NCBI RefSeq assembly: GCF_009917525.1
Contig: NZ_QZDU01000007.1
Location: forward strand, 1-64,000
Reading direction: 5' to 3'
Length of the DNA stretch: 64,000 nucleotides
Source of the DNA: Acutalibacter sp. 1XD8-36
GTDB lineage: Bacteria; Bacillota; Clostridia; Oscillospirales; Acutalibacteraceae
The notes below the pieces were generated by a model. That model was given only the letters and a program-made list of their open reading frames with translations. It was not told the origin of the DNA and did no database searches. A program made the translations under genes and the position numbers. Shown one piece after another: positions 60,934-64,000 of the stretch (the first letter of the stretch is position 1; every line of letters starts with the position of its first letter).

Positions 60934-62252
60934 TGAAGAAAATTACATCACTGCTGCTGGTCCTTGCGCTGCTGCTGACTCTGGCTGCATGCGGCAATAC
61001 AGGAGGCAGCGCCGACCAGAGCTCAGGCTCAAATGAGGGCAAGACCTCCTCAACTGCCGGCAATAAGGACAGCGGGGAGACCGTCACCATCCAAATCGCC
61101 GTAAGCGGCAGCGCCCAGGAGCTGGATATCCACCAGGAGAAGTTCGACGGCTTCATGAAGGAGCACCCGAACATCAAGGTGGAGCCTGTTGACATCGGCA
61201 GCGAGCGCGCCCAGAAGCTGATGACCCTTATCGGCTCCGGCACCGCCCCCGACATTATCTACCTGAACGAGTGGACCTACGTGTTCGCCAATAAGGGCGC
61301 CCTGGAGCCCCTGGACGGGTATGTAGAGCGGGACAGCTTCGACACCTCGGTTTACCCCGAGTCCCTTCTGACCCCTCTGCGCTTTGAGGACAAGCTCTAC
61401 GCCTTCCCCCAGGAGATATCCCCCTACTGCATGTACTACAATAAGACCATGTTCGAGGATGCCGGAGTGCCCCTGCCCACTGACGACTGGACCTGGGACG
61501 ATTTCTATGAGGCAGCCAAGGCGCTTACAAACCCTGAGAAGAAGGTATACGGCTACCGCCATCCCGGCAACTGGGCCGACCAGGACCTTAACTGGATAGC
61601 CACCGCCGGCGTTACCTTCGATATCAGCGGCACCGAGCAGAAGGGCCTGGAGACCCCCGAGGCACTGGACGCCCTGAACTTCCTCTACAAGATGGTAGTG
61701 GAGGACAAGGTGTCCCCCAACCCTGCAGAGCTCACCTCTATGGGCAAGACCGCCGACTCTATGTTCCAGAACCAGCAGGTTGCCATGCAGGCCGCGGGCC
61801 TCTGGCTGCTCCCACAGTATCAGGCGGAGGGCCTGGACTTTGAGTGGGACGTGGTTCGCTTCCCCAAGAACAAAAGCCAGAAGGTAAAGGCCGGCGTGCT
61901 CAACTGGGGCATATCCGCTTCCAGCAAGCATAAGGACGAGGCCTGGGAGCTGCTCAAGTACCTGGTCGGTCCCGAGGGACAGAAGATAGTGGCAAAGGCA
62001 AACATGGCCCTGCCCGGCAGCACCGACGAGGAGGCGCTGCAGATAGTGCGCGACGCGAAGGTCTGCGACAACGTGGAGGCTTTCATCGCCTCTGTGGACG
62101 ACTGCGACCTGGTGGACGAGCTCTCTGTCTACCGCACCGAGGTCAATACCGCCCTCGGCAAGACCATCGACGAGATGCTCATCGGCAAGCGCAGCCCGGA
62201 GGAGACACAGCAGGAGCTGATATCCCAGATAAACAAAATCCTGGCTGGCTGA
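60933..62252 (+). CDS. Sugar ABC transporter substrate-binding lipoprotein
   Basis: The 439-residue protein has a signal peptide with lipobox LAAC, a short Ser/Gly-rich linker, and a family 1 solute-binding fold: IQIAVSGSAQELDIHQEKFDGF, TLIGSGTAPDIIYLNEW and GVLNWGISASSKHKDEAWELLKYL. It binds a mono- or oligosaccharide outside and hands it to the permeases encoded next. aggagg lies before the ATG, which overlaps the LacI-PfkB stop. A 68-base gap with a GC-rich hairpin separates it from the permeases and may reduce their expression. Confidence 0.93.
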   Translation: MKKITSLLLVLALLLTLAACGNTGGSADQSSGSNEGKTSSTAGNKDSGETVTIQIAVSGSAQELDIHQEKFDGFMKEHPNIKVEPVDIGSERAQKLMTLIGSGTAPDIIYLNEWTYVFANKGALEPLDGYVERDSFDTSVYPESLLTPLRFEDKLYAFPQEISPYCMYYNKTMFEDAGVPLPTDDWTWDDFYEAAKALTNPEKKVYGYRHPGNWADQDLNWIATAGVTFDISGTEQKGLETPEALDALNFLYKMVVEDKVSPNPAELTSMGKTADSMFQNQQVAMQAAGLWLLPQYQAEGLDFEWDVVRFPKNKSQKVKAGVLNWGISASSKHKDEAWELLKYLVGPEGQKIVAKANMALPGSTDEEALQIVRDAKVCDNVEAFIASVDDCDLVDELSVYRTEVNTALGKTIDEMLIGKRSPEETQQELISQINKILAG

Positions 62253-62320
62253 TGGATTTTTTATGTGAGAGGGGAGGCTCAAAGGAGAGGCTCCCCCTCC
62301 GCTTTTAAGGAGGGTTTTCA

Positions 62321-63229
62321 ATGTTGAATTCCGCAAATGCCGCAAGAAAACCGAGAAAGCCGCTGGGCACCAATGAGACCTTTTGGGGGTATGTGTTCCT
62401 GGCCCCTGTCATAATAGGCTTTCTGGTCTTTACGGCGGTGCCAGTAGTAGTATCCCTATACTACAGCCTGACAAACTACGACGGCATAACCGCCCCGAAA
62501 TTCGTAGGGCTCAGCAACTATATCGACCTGTTTCAAAATGGCGAGTTCGGGCACGCGCTATTAAACTCGGTATACTTTACCATAGGCACCGTGCCGCTGG
62601 GGGCTTTTCTGGCCCTTCTGGTGGCGATACTTTTAAACCAGAAGATAAAGGCCCAGAGCCTCTACCGCTCAGCCTTCTTCATCCCCTGCATAGTTTCCTA
62701 TGTTGCTATTGCAATGGTATGGCAATGGATGTATAATCAGGATTATGGACTGATTAACTCCGTCTTAGGGGCACTGGGGCTTCCGCAGCCCGGCTGGCTG
62801 GCGACAGAGGAGCTGGCAATGCCCTCGGTGATAATCATGACCATATGGAAGGGCCTGGGGTATAACGGCGTCATACTGCTGGCAGGGCTCCAGGGGATAT
62901 CCACTTCCCTGTATGAGGCGGCTGAGATAGACGGCGCCAGCGCCTTTCAGCGCTTCACCCGCATTACCCTGCCCATGATACGCCCCACCATGATGTTCGT
63001 GCTGCTCACAAGCATGATAGGCGCGCTCCAGGCCTTCGACCAGATATATATTATGACAAGCGGCGGGCCCGGGCGCGCTACCGAGGTGGTGTGCTACCTT
63101 ATCTATATGAACGCCTTCCAGTATTTTAAACAGGGATACGCCTCGGCTATGGCCTATATACTGTTCATAATCATTTTCGCTGCCAGCGTCATACAGCTGA
63201 AGGTCAGCGAAAAGAACAGTGAGATTTGA
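62321..63229 (+). CDS. Sugar ABC transporter permease (MalF/UgpA-like)
   Basis: The 302-residue permease has six membrane helices, starting TFWGYVFLAPVIIGFLVFTAVPV, and the EAA loop as SLYEAAEIDGASAFQRFTRITLP. SGGPGRATEVVCYLIYMNAF is the typical C-terminal block of MalF-like permeases. ATG 62321 follows aaggagg. It works with the next permease and the 60933 binding protein. No ATPase is seen before the window ends; one may follow or a shared MsmX-type ATPase may be used. Confidence 0.93.
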   Translation: MLNSANAARKPRKPLGTNETFWGYVFLAPVIIGFLVFTAVPVVVSLYYSLTNYDGITAPKFVGLSNYIDLFQNGEFGHALLNSVYFTIGTVPLGAFLALLVAILLNQKIKAQSLYRSAFFIPCIVSYVAIAMVWQWMYNQDYGLINSVLGALGLPQPGWLATEELAMPSVIIMTIWKGLGYNGVILLAGLQGISTSLYEAAEIDGASAFQRFTRITLPMIRPTMMFVLLTSMIGALQAFDQIYIMTSGGPGRATEVVCYLIYMNAFQYFKQGYASAMAYILFIIIFAASVIQLKVSEKNSEI

Positions 63230-63243
63230 AAGGGGGGACGGTC

Positions 63244-64000
63244 ATGCATCAGGGTAAAACAAAGAAAATCGTCTATAAGACCGCCATACACATCATCCTT
63301 ATTATACTGTCCCTTACCATGCTGGTCCCGTTCCTGTGGATGATTTCAAGCTCGCTGAAGACAACCCAGGAGATGTTCGCCTCCCCGCCCACATGGATAC
63401 CAAGGTATGTGGCCTGGGAGAACTATACCTATATGCTCCAGGCCGCGCCGTGGTTTAAGTATTTCGCCAACACCTTCTTTATCTCGGTGCTGACTATTAT
63501 AGGGCAGCTCGTCACCTGCAGCATGGCGGCCTATGCCTTTGCACGCCTGCGCTTCAAGGGGCGCAACCTCATCTTCCTTATATACCTCGGCACGATGATG
63601 ATACCCTTCCAGGTCGTCATGATACCCCAGTTCAAGATAGTGAAGCTGCTGGGGCTGGTAAATACCCACTGGTCGCTGATAGTCCCGGGCATATTCAACG
63701 CCTTCGGCACATTCCTGCTGCGCCAGTTCTTCCTGACAATCCCAAGGGAGCTGGAGGAGGCCGCCAAGATAGACGGCTGCGGATACCCCAGGATATTCTG
63801 GGAGATAGTCATCAAGAACTCAAAGCCCGCCATTATAACCCTGGTGGTGTTCACCTTCATGAACACCTGGAACGACTTCCAGCGTCCGCTGATATTCCTG
63901 AACGACGACTCCCTCTGGACGCTGTCAATGGGCCTTGCCAAGTTCCAGGGCACATATGTGACCCAGTGGAACCAGATGATGGCGGGGGCGCTGATAACTA
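63244..64000 (+). CDS. Sugar ABC transporter permease (MalG/UgpE-like), partial
   Basis: The frame opens at ATG 63244 after agggggg, 14 bases behind the first permease, and runs off the window after about 252 residues. It shows TMLVPFLWMISSSLKTTQEMF, CSMAAYAFARLRFKGRN, and the EAA loop as ELEEAAKIDGCGYPRIFWEIV, followed by NTWNDFQRPLIFLND, all typical of MalG-like permeases. About 25-30 residues should be missing at the C-terminus. It is the inner-membrane partner of the 62321 product. Confidence 0.93.
   Translation, partial: MHQGKTKKIVYKTAIHIILIILSLTMLVPFLWMISSSLKTTQEMFASPPTWIPRYVAWENYTYMLQAAPWFKYFANTFFISVLTIIGQLVTCSMAAYAFARLRFKGRNLIFLIYLGTMMIPFQVVMIPQFKIVKLLGLVNTHWSLIVPGIFNAFGTFLLRQFFLTIPRELEEAAKIDGCGYPRIFWEIVIKNSKPAIITLVVFTFMNTWNDFQRPLIFLNDDSLWTLSMGLAKFQGTYVTQWNQMMAGALIT

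Noticed and set aside
62253-62320. Terminator between the binding protein and permease genes
   Set aside because: A GC-rich imperfect hairpin is there (gagggga.. with ..cccctc) but there is no T-run and the permeases clearly belong to the operon; at most it lowers downstream expression.
61050-62345. 431-codon minus-strand open frame opposite the sugar-binding protein gene
   Set aside because: Low-complexity Leu/Val/Gly product with no recognisable motif and no ribosome site; the plus strand gene is clear.
1-64000. tRNA or rRNA genes, CRISPR arrays, prophage or integrative element
   Set aside because: No cloverleaf-like sequence, rRNA block, regularly spaced repeat, integrase or phage structural gene was noticed; the only mobile DNA seen is the IS200-like remnant.

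Overview
The window looks like a chromosomal segment of a GC-rich anaerobic Clostridia member, probably a gut Oscillospirales or Lachnospirales relative. This rests on Gram-positive lipobox lipoproteins, strong AGGAGG ribosome sites, frequent TTG/GTG starts, textbook sigma-A promoters (mostly 17-bp spacers), several clostridial sensor-kinase architectures and an aconitase/NADP-isocitrate dehydrogenase pair. The taxon is an inference; no rRNA or tRNA is present to fix it.

Left end (1-4.6 kb): the tail of an AraC-type regulator, a decayed IS200/IS605 transposase with its hairpins, the stub of a HAD phosphatase, then a promoter driving a lipoprotein, an MBOAT O-acyltransferase and a DHHW/AlgJ-like partner, i.e. 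a surface-polymer O-acetylation module. 4.6-12.3 kb: a DUF5714 protein, a cyclophilin lipoprotein, and a long leftward operon (AEC transporter, DUF5655, GNAT, HAD, aconitase, NADP-isocitrate dehydrogenase) with overlapping genes. 12.3-14.3 kb: larB, a stand-alone LarC C-terminal domain and a flavodoxin-fold reductase.

14.3-25.1 kb: a chemoreceptor with an extracytoplasmic CZB-like domain, a heterodimeric ABC exporter followed by a MATE pump, then a P-loop kinase, an ABC-2 exporter with two permeases and a GNAT enzyme. 25.1-33.4 kb is a leftward signalling block: a receiver protein, a hybrid kinase with Hpt, a hybrid kinase fused to a DegV domain, a metallo-hydrolase, and a hemerythrin-(CheX-like)-receiver protein. 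33.4-39.7 kb: an LplA/B/C-type carbohydrate ABC transporter and its membrane-bound AraC regulator. 39.7-46.4 kb: an ABC exporter behind an 18-codon leader peptide, a small secreted protein, a MarR-controlled MATE pump with clear operators, and a dCache chemoreceptor. 46.4-51.6 kb: two more hybrid kinases.

51.9-57.6 kb: a LysR regulator fused to an alpha/beta hydrolase, a damaged MacB/FtsX-type ABC system whose two permeases both lack central sequence, and a BlaI-like repressor. 57.8-64 kb: a Cof-type phosphatase, then a LacI regulator fused to a PfkB sugar kinase that is translationally coupled to a sugar-binding lipoprotein and two permeases, the last running off the window. The general theme is environmental sensing, efflux and sugar uptake. 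The most unusual points are the three domain fusions (kinase-DegV, LysR-hydrolase, LacI-PfkB) and the leader-peptide region before the ABC exporter at 39.9 kb.
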